From: DSNY01 sp016861185
Lineage (GTDB): Bacteria; Pseudomonadota; Gammaproteobacteria; Burkholderiales; Burkholderiaceae_F
DNA length: 28,786 nucleotides
NCBI GenBank assembly: GCA_030263275.1
Contig: SZOR01000049.1
Coordinates: 1-28,786 of the forward strand
Direction of reading: 5' to 3'
The translations under genes and the position numbers were made by a program. Shown here piece by piece: positions 14,918 to 23,111 of this stretch. The notes under the pieces are model-generated. The model was not told the DNA's origin. It did not search any database and saw only the letters and a program-made list of their open reading frames with translations. Position 1 is the first letter of the stretch. Each line of letters starts with the position of its first letter.

Positions 14918-15579
14918 AAGCGTTGATCGTCGACGACCATGCGCTCGTGCGCGACGCGCTGGCGCGCGTGCTGGCGAGCCTTGTGCCGGGCGTCGACGTG
15001 CGCGAGGCCGCCGAGCCCGGCCCTGCGTTCGAGATCATCGAGCGCGAGCCCGATCTCGATCTCGTGCTGCTCGATCTGGCGCTGCCCGGCATGCACGGCC
15101 TGACCGCATTGAAGCGCCTGCGCGAGCATCATCCCGACGTCGCGGTCGTCATCGTGTCGGGCAACGTCGATCGCGACTCGGTGCACCGGGCGCTCGATCT
15201 CGGCGCGATGGGCTACATCCCCAAGTCGTCGAGCAACGAAGTGCTGAGGAGCGCGCTCGCGCTCGTGCTCGCCGGCAGCGTGTACGTTCCGCCCGAGCTG
15301 GTCGGCCGCGGCCAGGCGCCCGTCGCTGCGCCTCAGCCCGGAACGCGGTCGCCCGCGGACATCGGGCTGACCGAGCGGCAGGCGCAGATCCTCGCGCTGC
15401 TGATGAAGGGCGAGCCGAACAAGGTGATCTGCCGCGAGCTGGATCTCGCCGAGTCGACCGTCAAGAACCAGGTCACCGCGATCCTCAAGGCGCTCGGCGT
15501 GACGAGTCGCACGCAGGCGGTGCTCGCGGTCACAAAGCTCGGGCTGGCGCTGTCCGACGTTCCCCGCAGGCAGCGATGA
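14914..15579 (+). CDS. LuxR/NarL-family response regulator
   Basis: The 221-residue regulator has a receiver domain (about 1-120) with D7 and D8, the phosphoacceptor D54 in LLDLALPG, S82 and K104. A LuxR-type helix-turn-helix follows (GLTERQAQILALLMKGEPNKVICRELDLAESTVKNQV, about 150-185). The best start is TTG 14914, which overlaps the previous stop as TTGA and puts the normal KALIVDDH first strand at the N-terminus; no ATG or GTG fits. The stop overlaps the next start as ATGA. The hybrid kinase encoded convergently downstream is its likely partner, perhaps through the kinase's own receiver domain. Confidence 0.9.
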   Translation: MKALIVDDHALVRDALARVLASLVPGVDVREAAEPGPAFEIIEREPDLDLVLLDLALPGMHGLTALKRLREHHPDVAVVIVSGNVDRDSVHRALDLGAMGYIPKSSSNEVLRSALALVLAGSVYVPPELVGRGQAPVAAPQPGTRSPADIGLTERQAQILALLMKGEPNKVICRELDLAESTVKNQVTAILKALGVTSRTQAVLAVTKLGLALSDVPRRQR

Positions 15580-16547
15580 CGAACCGGCGGAGTGCGCTAC
15601 TCGCGCTGGCAGCGTTGCTGGCGCCGCTCGGCGCGACGGCCGAGCGGCCGAAGCGGGTGGCGCGGATCGGTTATTTGAGTGCCGGCGCCAATCCGATGAG
15701 GCAGCTCTTTCGCGAGGAGCTGCGGCGGCTCGGCTACGTCGAGGGGCGGAACGTCATCGTCGAATACCGCTCGGCCGACGGCGACTTCGAGCGCCTGCCG
15801 GGGCTCGCCGCGGAACTGGTGCGGCTGAAGGTCGACGTGATCGTCGCGCAGGTCACGCAGGCCTCGATCGCGGCGAAGAACGCCACGGCGACGATCCCGA
15901 TCGTGATGATGGGCGTGTCCGACCCCGTGGCGTCCGGATTGGTCGCCAGCCTCGCGCGACCGGGCGGTAACGTGACCGGAACTTCGGCGGTCGTCTCCGG
16001 CGTGGTCGGCAAGCAGCTCGAGCTGGTCCGCGAGCTGGTTCCCGGTGTGACGCGCATCGCCGCGCTGTGGAACCCGGCCAATCGCGTGTTCCAGCAGCAG
16101 CAGCTCGGCGAGGCGGAGGCGGCGGCGGCGGAGCTGAAGTTGCAGCTGCGGCTCATCGGAGCGCGCGACCCGCGCGCGATCGAGGACGCGTTCGAGTCGC
16201 TCGCGCGCGAGCCGGCGTCCGCGCTGCTGGTGCTCGGCGATCCGGTGTTCGTGACCCATGCCCGGCAGATCGCCGAACTGGCGCTACGGCAACGGCTGCC
16301 GACCGTCAGCGGAACCCGCAGCATGGCCGACGCGGGCGCGCTGCTCACCTACGGACCGCGCTTCGACGACGCGGCGCGCGGCGCCGCCGCGTACGTCGAC
16401 CGCATCCTCAAGGGTGCGAAACCCGCCGAGCTTCCGGTCGAGCGCTCCGCGCGCTTCGAACTCGTCGTCAACGCCAAGACCGCACGCGCGCTCGGCATCG
16501 TGCTGCCGCAGGGGCTGCTGCTGCGCGCCGATCACGTGATCGAGTAG
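15576..16547 (+). CDS. Solitary ABC transporter substrate-binding protein (PF04392 type), second copy
   Basis: The 323-residue protein is a paralogue of the one at 13940, sharing the same order of motifs: RIGYLSAG, FREELRRLGYVEGRNVIVEYRSADG, ELVRLKVDVIV, IPIVMMGVSDPVASGLVASLARPGGNVTG, KQLELVRELVPGVTRIAALWNP and FELVVNAKTARALGIVLPQGLLLRAD. The two clearly diverged long ago, so this is not a recent duplication. A signal peptide ends near residue 22 (LGATAE). It is coupled to the response regulator by ATGA overlap. The gene ends 15 bases before the convergent kinase gene. The ligand is unknown. Confidence 0.9.
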   Translation: MTNRRSALLALAALLAPLGATAERPKRVARIGYLSAGANPMRQLFREELRRLGYVEGRNVIVEYRSADGDFERLPGLAAELVRLKVDVIVAQVTQASIAAKNATATIPIVMMGVSDPVASGLVASLARPGGNVTGTSAVVSGVVGKQLELVRELVPGVTRIAALWNPANRVFQQQQLGEAEAAAAELKLQLRLIGARDPRAIEDAFESLAREPASALLVLGDPVFVTHARQIAELALRQRLPTVSGTRSMADAGALLTYGPRFDDAARGAAAYVDRILKGAKPAELPVERSARFELVVNAKTARALGIVLPQGLLLRADHVIE

Positions 16548-16562
16548 CGCTCGTTTGGTCGG

Positions 16563-19337
16563 TTACGCAGCCTGTTCGCTCGCGCGCGCGGCGACGAGCT
16601 GCGCGATCAGCGCCCGCAGCTTCAGCGGCGACACCGGCTTGTGCAGCACCGGCACGCCGTGCGCCTGCGCCGCCCGCAGCGTCGCCGGACTCGTGTCGGC
16701 CGTGACGAGGATCGCCGGCACGTGCTCGCCGGCGGCGGCGCGGATGCGCGCGATCGCATCCAGCCCGTCGGCATCGCCGGCCAGCCGATAATCGCAGACG
16801 ATCAGCTCCGGCGGCCGGTCGTGCGCGGCCAACTGTTCGATCGCCGCGTCGGCGCTCGGCGCGGCAAGCGTCACGCAGCCCCAGCGTTCGAGCAGACCAC
16901 GGGTTCCGGTGCGCGCGCTTTCGTCGTCGTCGATCACGAGCGCGAACAAGCCGTGCAGTTGCGCGGTACGCGCGGCGGCCGGCTGCGCGCGTGCAGCGAC
17001 TGTGCCAAGCGGCAGCTCGAATGCGAACACCGAGCCGCGGCCCACGCGCGAGGACAGCTCGATCTTCGCGCCGAGCAGTTCGGCCAGCCGCGCGACGATC
17101 GCCAGGCCGAGACCGAGGCCGCTGGCGCGCCGATGGTCGCCCGGATCGAGGCGGACGAACTCGCGGAATACGTCGTCGCGCCGCTCCTCGGGAATGCCGC
17201 AGCCGGTGTCCCACACCTCGACGCGCAGGCGATCGCCGCGCTGCCGGCAGCCGATCAGCACGCCGCCGCGCTCGGTGTAGCGGATCGCATTGGCGACGAG
17301 ATTGAGCAGGATCCGCTGCACCAGCACCGGATCGCTGCGCAGCCAGGCGCCGGTCGCGCGCAGGCGCAGCTCGATGCGCTTGGCCGCCGCCTGCGGCGCG
17401 AACTGCGTTTCGATCGCCGCCAGTACGTCGCGCAGCGCGAAGTCCTGCTGCGACGCCTGCACCGCGCCCGCTTCGAGCTTGGACAGATCGAGCAGCTGGT
17501 CGAGCAGCTCCGAGAGACTGGCGACCGCCTGCTCGATCCGCTGCGTCAGCGCCACGCGTTCGCCGGCCGTGCGACTCGCGCGCAACTGCCCGACGAAGAG
17601 GGCAAGCGCGTGCATCGGCTGGCGCAGGTCGTGGCTCGCCGCGGCGAGCAGCCGCGACTTCGCTTGATTGGCGAGATCGAGGCGGCGGCTCGTCTCCTGG
17701 ATCCGCTCGAACAGCCGGATGTTTTCGATCGCGATCACCGCCTGCGCGGCGAACGTCTCGAGCAGCCGGATCTGCTCATCGGTAAACGCGCGCACCTCGC
17801 GCCGCCAGATCACGATCACGCCGAGCACGGTGTCGTCGCGCAGCATCGGCACGGCCAGGATCGTGCGCACCTCTTCGGCCCGATGCGCGTCCATCACCAG
17901 TACGCCGGGCTCGTGCAGGAAATCGAGGATCTGCACCGGCCTCTTCGCCAGCGCCGCGCGGCCGCTGGTGGTCCTGCGGTCCACCGGAATCCCGCTGGCG
18001 AGGTAGGCTGCGAACTCCGGCGTGCAGCCGGTGCGCGCCGCCAGCGTCAGCAGCCCGTCCTGATGCAGCATCACGAACACCGTGTTCGCCTTGCACAGCC
18101 TCGCCGCGTTGCGAACGATGGTGTCGAACACCGGCGTGGCGTCGGTCGGCGAAGCGCTGATCGCACGCAGGATCTCGGCGGTCGCCGTCTGCTGCTCGAG
18201 CGCTTCGGTGACTTCGCGGTTGCGCTGATCGAGGTCGCGCGTGCGCGCGGCCACGCGCTGCTCCAGTTCGGCGTAGATGCCCGAGAGTTGCGCCGCCATC
18301 GCGTTGAACTGTGCGGCCAGTTCCTGCAACTCGTCGCCGCTCGCGACGGCGATTCGGTGCGCGAGATCGCCGGCGCCGAAACGCTGCGCACCGCGCCGCA
18401 GCGCCTCCATCGGCGCCACCATGCGGCGCGCGGCGATCACGCCGACCGTCACTGCCAGCGCGAGTGCGACCAGCAGGATCGCGGCGCTGCGGCCGATGGA
18501 CTCGATCAGCGGCGCGATGGCTTCGGCGCGCGATTGCTCGACGAACACCGTCCAGTTGAGCGGCGCGATCTTCGCGTACGCGGCCAGCACCGGTGCGCCT
18601 GACGGATCGCGCCCGTGCCCGACGAATCCCTGCGCTTGCAGCGGAGAAGCACTCGCCGCCTGTACCTGGGGCAGTGCCGACAGATCCGTCATCTGCAGCA
18701 CGAGGCTCAGCTCCGGATGCGAGACCAGCCGGCCGTGCGCGTCGACGACGTACGCGTAGCCGGTTTCTCCGACCTTGATCCCGGACACCACTTCGCGCAC
18801 GAACTTCAGGTTCACATCGGCGAGCACGACCGTGCCGTCGCGTGCGGCGCTCGGCATGGCGACCGTCACGTATGGTTCGCTCTGAGCCACGAAGAACACG
18901 TCGCCGAAGTGCGTGCGACCGCCGCGCGCGGCGGCGTAGCCCGGTTCGGCGGACAGGTCCACGCCGCTGGCGATCCGATCGGTCCTGATGCGCGACACGC
19001 GCAACTGCTCACGCCCGCTCGCATCCGCCAGCGTGACGGTCGTGATCGCAGGCTCCAGTCGCAGCAGCTTCAGAAACTCGAGCCGGCGCCCGTCGAGCTC
19101 GCCGCCCGCGCCGGGTACCGACAGCGTGGCCCATTCGAGGTTGCGCAGCACGTCTTCGACGAAGCGCGACACGGCCGCCGCTGCGGCCTGCGCCTTTTCC
19201 CGCTGCAGCACTTCGAGCGCCGCCTGCCGGTCGCGGTGCGAAACCCAGGTTTCGAGTGCTCCGCTCGCAATCAGCGCGACGGCCAGCAATGCCGCGACCA
19301 GCGCGGCATAGCGGGTGGCGATCGGGCGGCGCGCCAT
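16563..19337 (-). CDS. Hybrid sensor histidine kinase: Cache, HAMP, GAF, HisKA, HATPase, receiver
   Basis: The 924-residue membrane kinase has a first membrane helix (about 10-28), a periplasmic double-Cache-like region (35-275) and a second helix (about 284-303). HAMP and coiled-coil regions run to 390 and a GAF domain spans about 395-540. HisKA carries H569 in ASHDLRQPMHAL, and the ATPase has N683 (NLVANAIRY), DTGCGIPEE and GLGLGLAI. The C-terminal receiver (797-915) has the acidic DDD, D849 (CDYRLAG) and K900. The HDLRQP form of the H-box belongs to a hybrid kinase group often found near LuxR-type regulators. A periplasmic sensor opposite two periplasmic binding proteins suggests that one or both present ligand to it. 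Confidence 0.94.
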   Translation of the reverse strand: MARRPIATRYAALVAALLAVALIASGALETWVSHRDRQAALEVLQREKAQAAAAAVSRFVEDVLRNLEWATLSVPGAGGELDGRRLEFLKLLRLEPAITTVTLADASGREQLRVSRIRTDRIASGVDLSAEPGYAAARGGRTHFGDVFFVAQSEPYVTVAMPSAARDGTVVLADVNLKFVREVVSGIKVGETGYAYVVDAHGRLVSHPELSLVLQMTDLSALPQVQAASASPLQAQGFVGHGRDPSGAPVLAAYAKIAPLNWTVFVEQSRAEAIAPLIESIGRSAAILLVALALAVTVGVIAARRMVAPMEALRRGAQRFGAGDLAHRIAVASGDELQELAAQFNAMAAQLSGIYAELEQRVAARTRDLDQRNREVTEALEQQTATAEILRAISASPTDATPVFDTIVRNAARLCKANTVFVMLHQDGLLTLAARTGCTPEFAAYLASGIPVDRRTTSGRAALAKRPVQILDFLHEPGVLVMDAHRAEEVRTILAVPMLRDDTVLGVIVIWRREVRAFTDEQIRLLETFAAQAVIAIENIRLFERIQETSRRLDLANQAKSRLLAAASHDLRQPMHALALFVGQLRASRTAGERVALTQRIEQAVASLSELLDQLLDLSKLEAGAVQASQQDFALRDVLAAIETQFAPQAAAKRIELRLRATGAWLRSDPVLVQRILLNLVANAIRYTERGGVLIGCRQRGDRLRVEVWDTGCGIPEERRDDVFREFVRLDPGDHRRASGLGLGLAIVARLAELLGAKIELSSRVGRGSVFAFELPLGTVAARAQPAAARTAQLHGLFALVIDDDESARTGTRGLLERWGCVTLAAPSADAAIEQLAAHDRPPELIVCDYRLAGDADGLDAIARIRAAAGEHVPAILVTADTSPATLRAAQAHGVPVLHKPVSPLKLRALIAQLVAARASEQAA

Positions 19338-19520
19338 CGGCCAAATTTACGCCGCGCCCGCCGGCATGCAACAGTACTTCGGTCCTGTGACCATGGTCGG
19401 GCGCCCGGCCCGCCCGCCAGACTTCAGTCGCATTCTCTTTCCGCCGCGTCCTTCGCACACTGCCGGTCACGCGATCTCCCGATCAACTCGATCGAGAAGC
19501 GACAGCAAAGGAGGCGGAAC

Positions 19521-19892
19521 ATGTTCAAGTACCGATTCGGGTCGGCTCGCACAGCCACCGTCAAGATCGTCGCGGCGGCCGTGGCGGCGTTTGCGCTCGC
19601 CGGCGGCGCAGGCGCGCAATCGCGTGACGCGCCCTCGCCCCAGGAGGTGCGGCTCACGCACGCGAGCCTGGCCGAGCTGGAGGACGCGTTCTGGGTCTGC
19701 GACTACGTGGCGACGACGTACGGCGTGGCTGATGGCGACATGGCCGGCTGCGCGGCGATCTACGACGCGTTCAAGGCGCGCAAGTTCGGCGGCGACTTCG
19801 ACAAGCTGCTTCTATGGTGGCAGCGGAACAAGGCGGCGCGCCACGCGCGGCTCGGTGCGCTGGATTCGCTCGCCGGCGTCGATTCGAAGTAG
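19521..19892 (+). CDS. Small secreted protein, unknown function
   Basis: The 123-residue product starts with a basic stretch and a hydrophobic core ending AGGAGAQ at about 27-33, a clear signal peptide. The mature part of about 90 residues contains two cysteines (C60, C77) that could form a disulfide, a helical segment (EVRLTHASLAELEDAFWVCDYVATTYG) and a second one rich in aromatic and basic residues (FDKLLLWWQRNKAARHARLG). AAAGGAGG at 19507-19514 gives a strong ribosome binding site for ATG 19521. It is divergent from the hybrid kinase and convergent with the cytochrome gene. I do not recognise the family. The 183 bases between it and the kinase start hold no other gene. Confidence 0.75.
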   Translation: MFKYRFGSARTATVKIVAAAVAAFALAGGAGAQSRDAPSPQEVRLTHASLAELEDAFWVCDYVATTYGVADGDMAGCAAIYDAFKARKFGGDFDKLLLWWQRNKAARHARLGALDSLAGVDSK

Positions 19893-19907
19893 GCGCAGCG
19901 CCGCCTG

Positions 19908-19932
19908 CGGTGCGGCGATGGTCGCCGCACCG
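19908..19932. terminator. Hairpin between convergent genes, likely shared transcript end
   Basis: CGGTGCGGCGA (19908-19918) pairs perfectly with TCGCCGCACCG (19922-19932) around a three-base loop, an 11-bp GC-rich stem. It lies in the 44-base gap between the secreted-protein gene and the cytochrome gene, so it can end transcripts from both sides. There is no T-run on either strand, so termination would not be classical. Confidence 0.55.
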
Positions 19933-19936
19933 TCGC

Positions 19937-20320
19937 TCACCGCTGCGCGAGCGCCTCGTGCCGCGGCGCCGACGACAGCTTCGCGCGCACGATGTAAGCG
20001 GCGAGGTCATCGAGATCCTTCGCCTTGAACACGCCGCGGTACTGCGCCTTGACGCCGGCCGCGCCGGGCTGCGCGCCGTCGATCGCCCGCTGCAACACGC
20101 GCCGCACCGAAACCGCATCGTCGGGTTTGCCGCCGCGGTTGCGGATCATTTCGCGCAGTGCGCCGATGTTCGCGTGGCAGGCAACGCAGTTGCCGACCGG
20201 CTTGCCGATCGCGCCGCGCGTGTTGGTGAACAGCGTCTGCCCGCGCGCCGGGTCCTGCGCCGCGGCCGGCACGGCCGCGAACAGAGCACCGGCCGCAAGC
20301 GCGGCGACGGCGGTTCGCAT
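19937..20320 (-). CDS. Periplasmic monohaem c-type cytochrome with no Met in the usual ligand position
   Basis: The 127-residue protein has a signal peptide (1-22, ending AAAQ) and one haem-binding site, CVACH at 45-49. The end DLDDLAAYIVRAKL is the usual C-terminal helix of class I cytochromes. The region before this helix, where a Met-Pro type distal ligand normally sits, reads AQYRGVFKAK without Met. M57 is the only Met of the mature protein, only eight residues after the haem site. ATG 20320 was chosen for its strong ribosome site (GGGGAGG) and the clean signal peptide. It is divergent from glcD with 123 bases between, so it could pass electrons for the oxidases, but that is only context. 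Confidence 0.85.
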   Translation of the reverse strand: MRTAVAALAAGALFAAVPAAAQDPARGQTLFTNTRGAIGKPVGNCVACHANIGALREMIRNRGGKPDDAVSVRRVLQRAIDGAQPGAAGVKAQYRGVFKAKDLDDLAAYIVRAKLSSAPRHEALAQR

Positions 20321-20443
20321 GGCTTCCTCCCCTGCAAGGCCCGCGCATCTTACCGAGCGCACGGAATCCGCGACGCCCGGTCAAAGCTGCCTTGCCCGCG
20401 CGGTGCGGCCGCACTGCGTCCGCTGTGCTAGCTTTCGTCCGCG

Positions 20444-21970
20444 ATGAACGACCCCGCCGAAGTCAAACAGCTCGCTGAGCGCCTTCCGCTCGAAGGCACG
20501 GGGCCGATCGATCCCGAGCGCCAACGCAAGGTCGTCGCTGCACTGCGTATCGCGCTGCCCGAGCACTGCGTGCTGTACCGCGAGGAGGACACGGTCGCCT
20601 ACGAGTGCGACGGTCTGACGTTGTACCGGCAGCTGCCGATGGTGGTCGCGCTGCCGGAAACCGAAGCGCAGGTCGTGCAGATCCTGAAGATCTGCCATTC
20701 GATGCAGGTGCCGGTCGTTCCGCGCGGCGCGGGTACGTCGCTGTCGGGCGGCGCGCTGCCGCACAACGCGGGCGTGCTGATGTCGCTCGCAAAGTTCAAC
20801 CGGATCCTCGCGATCGATCCGGTCGCGCGCACCGCCGTCGTTCAGCCGGGCGTGCGCAACCTGGCGATCTCGGAAGCGGCCGCGCCGCACGGCCTGTACT
20901 ACGCGCCCGACCCGTCGAGCCAGATCGCCTGCACGATCGGCGGCAACATCGCCGAAAACGCCGGCGGCGTGCACTGCCTGAAGTACGGGCTGACGGTGCA
21001 CAACGTGCTCGCGGTGCGCGGCGTGACGATCGAAGGCGAGGTCGTCGAGTTCGGATCGCGCGCGCTCGGCGCGCCGGGCTTCGACCTGCTCGCGCTGATG
21101 GTCGGGTCCGAGGGCATGCTGGCGGTCGTCACCGAGGCGACGGTCAAGCTGGTGCCGAAGCCGCAGTACGCGCAGGCGATCATGGCCTCGTTCGACGACA
21201 TCGAAAAGGCCGGCGACGCGGTCGCGGCGGTGATCGCCGCCGGCATCATCCCCGCCGGCATGGAGATGATGGACAAGCCCGCCGTCGGCGCGGTCGAGCC
21301 CTTCGTGCGCGCCGGCTACGACACGAGCGCCGCCGCGATCCTGCTGGTCGAATCCGACGGCACGCCCGAAGAAGTCGCCGAAGAGATCGAGCGCATGAAG
21401 GCGGTGCTGTCGAAAAGCGGCGCGACGCAACTGAAGGTCTCGGAAAGCGAGGCCGAGCGGCTGCGCTTCTGGGCCGGCCGCAAGGCGGCGTTCCCCGCCG
21501 TCGGCCGCATCTCGCCCGACTACTACTGCATGGACGGCACCATCCCGCGCAAGCGGCTGGGCGAGGTGCTGAAGGCGATCCAGCGGATGGAGCAGACCTA
21601 CGGCCTGCGCTGCGCGAACGTGTTCCACGCCGGCGACGGCAACCTGCACCCGCTGATCATGTTCGACGCGAACGACCCGGATTCGGTCGCGCGCGCCGAG
21701 GCATTCGGCTTCGACATTCTGGAGCTGTCGGTCGAGGTCGGCGGCACGGTGACCGGCGAGCACGGCGTGGGCGTGGAGAAAATCAACCAGATGTGCAAGC
21801 AGTTCGATCGAGCCACGCTCGAAGCCTTCTTCGCGGTCAAGCGCGCGTTCGATCCGCCCGGCCTGCTGAACCCCGGCAAGGCGATCCCCACGCTCGCGCG
21901 CTGCGCCGAGTACGGCAAGATGCACGTGCATGGCGGCGAGCTGAAGTTCCCCGAGATTCCGAGGTTTTGA
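20444..21970 (+). CDS. glcD: Glycolate oxidase subunit GlcD
   Basis: GlcD is the larger FAD-binding catalytic subunit of glycolate dehydrogenase, which oxidises glycolate to glyoxylate and passes electrons to the respiratory chain. The 508-residue length is normal for the family. The PCMH FAD domain shows VVPRGAGTSLSGGALP, CTIGGNIAENAGGVHCLKYG and LMVGSEGMLAVVTEATVKL. The C-terminal oxidase domain shows NVFHAGDGNLHPLI and TVTGEHGVGVEKI. It heads a three-gene set with glcE and glcF in the usual order. The start at 20444 is the only ATG near the beginning of the family alignment. Its promoter region is shared with the divergent cytochrome gene. Confidence 0.96.
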   Translation: MNDPAEVKQLAERLPLEGTGPIDPERQRKVVAALRIALPEHCVLYREEDTVAYECDGLTLYRQLPMVVALPETEAQVVQILKICHSMQVPVVPRGAGTSLSGGALPHNAGVLMSLAKFNRILAIDPVARTAVVQPGVRNLAISEAAAPHGLYYAPDPSSQIACTIGGNIAENAGGVHCLKYGLTVHNVLAVRGVTIEGEVVEFGSRALGAPGFDLLALMVGSEGMLAVVTEATVKLVPKPQYAQAIMASFDDIEKAGDAVAAVIAAGIIPAGMEMMDKPAVGAVEPFVRAGYDTSAAAILLVESDGTPEEVAEEIERMKAVLSKSGATQLKVSESEAERLRFWAGRKAAFPAVGRISPDYYCMDGTIPRKRLGEVLKAIQRMEQTYGLRCANVFHAGDGNLHPLIMFDANDPDSVARAEAFGFDILELSVEVGGTVTGEHGVGVEKINQMCKQFDRATLEAFFAVKRAFDPPGLLNPGKAIPTLARCAEYGKMHVHGGELKFPEIPRF

Positions 21971-21997
21971 ACTCGCAGCATCGTGCGCATGGAAGTC

Positions 21998-22022
21998 CCC
22001 TCTCCCCCGATGCGGGAGAGGG
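21998..22022. repeat. CCCTCTCCC/GGGAGAGGG intergenic hairpin element
   Basis: CCCTCTCCC (21998-22006) and GGGAGAGGG (22014-22022) form a perfect 9-bp stem with a seven-base loop, in the 67-base gap between glcD and glcE. Elements of this form are common between genes in GC-rich proteobacteria. It may reduce read-through or stabilise the upstream glcD transcript. There is no T-run. Confidence 0.65.
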
Positions 22023-22037
22023 AGCGGCGACAAGAAC

Positions 22038-23111
22038 ATGAACGCGCTTTCCGAGCTGATCGACCGCATCCGCACCGCAACCGCCGCGAAGCAGCCGCTG
22101 CAGATCCGCGCCGGCGGCACCAAGGACTTCTACGGCAATCCTTCGCGCGGCGACGTGCTCGATCCGCGCGGCCATGGCGGCCGCGGCGACGGCATCGTCG
22201 CTTACGAGCCGACCGAACTCGTGATCACGGTTCGCTGCGGGATGCCGCTCGCGGAACTCGAAGCCGAACTCGACGGCAAGGGCCAGATGCTCGCCTTCGA
22301 GCCGCCGCACTTCGGCGCGGCAGCGACGGTCGGTGGCTGCGTCGCCTCGGGCTTGTCCGGTCCGAGGCGTGCCACCGCCGGCGCGGTGCGCGACTACATG
22401 CTTGGCGCGAAGCTCGTCGACGGCCGCGGCAACCTGCTGTCCTTCGGCGGCACCGTGATGAAGAACGTGGCCGGCTACGACGTCGCGCGGGCACTCGCCG
22501 GCTCGCTCGGCACGCTCGGGCTGATCGCCGAAGCGTCGCTGAAGGTGCTGCCGAAGCCCGTGGCCGAGGCGACGCTGCGCTTCGAGTTCGACGAGCCGAC
22601 CGCGCTGCGACGGATGAACGAATGGGCCGGTCAGCCGCTGCCTATCTCGGCGACCGCCTGGCGTGCCGGCGAACTGCACGTGCGGCTTTCGGGTGCGCAG
22701 GCTGCGATCCGCGCGGCGCGCGAACGGATGGGCGGCGAGCGCATCGACGATGCGCGCGCCGCAAGCTTCTGGCGCGGCATCCGCGAGCACACCGAAGCGT
22801 TCTTCGTCTTCAACGCGCCGCTGTGGCGACTATCGGTGCCTTCGACCGCCGAGCCGCTTGCGCTGCCGGGCGAGCAATTGATCGAATGGGGCGGCGCGCT
22901 GCGCTGGCTGCGCTCGACGGCGCCGGCCTCGGCGATCCGCGCGCGCGCCTCTGCACTCGGCGGACATGCGACGCTCTTTCGCGGCGGCGACCGCCTCGGC
23001 GGCGTCTTCCATCCGCTCGAGCCGGCGATCGCGAGGATCCACCAGCGGCTGAAGGCCGAATTCGACCCGGCCGGCATCTTCAATCCCGGGCGGATGTACG
23101 CGCACTTCTGA
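22038..23111 (+). CDS. glcE: Glycolate oxidase subunit GlcE
   Basis: GlcE is the smaller FAD-binding subunit of glycolate dehydrogenase. The 357-residue protein has the PCMH pattern IRAGGTKDFYGNPSRGDVLD, a central FGAAATVGGCVASGLSGPRRATAGAVRDYMLGAKLVDG and NVAGYDVARALAGSLGTLGLIAEASLKVLPKP. It ends RLKAEFDPAGIFNPGRMY, as GlcE proteins do. It starts 67 bases after glcD, across a hairpin repeat, and overlaps glcF by one base (TGATG). GlcE is needed together with GlcD and GlcF for activity in E. coli. Confidence 0.95.
   Translation: MNALSELIDRIRTATAAKQPLQIRAGGTKDFYGNPSRGDVLDPRGHGGRGDGIVAYEPTELVITVRCGMPLAELEAELDGKGQMLAFEPPHFGAAATVGGCVASGLSGPRRATAGAVRDYMLGAKLVDGRGNLLSFGGTVMKNVAGYDVARALAGSLGTLGLIAEASLKVLPKPVAEATLRFEFDEPTALRRMNEWAGQPLPISATAWRAGELHVRLSGAQAAIRAARERMGGERIDDARAASFWRGIREHTEAFFVFNAPLWRLSVPSTAEPLALPGEQLIEWGGALRWLRSTAPASAIRARASALGGHATLFRGGDRLGGVFHPLEPAIARIHQRLKAEFDPAGIFNPGRMYAHF

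Noticed and set aside
13940..16547. The two substrate-binding genes as part of an ABC importer operon
   Set aside because: No permease or ATPase gene occurs in the window on either side.
16641..18602. A 653-codon plus-strand frame within the hybrid kinase gene
   Set aside because: It is the complement of a well-supported kinase and shows only Arg/Gln/Ala-rich sequence.
20381..22123. A 580-codon minus-strand frame opposite glcD
   Set aside because: Shadow of glcD; no start context, no motif.
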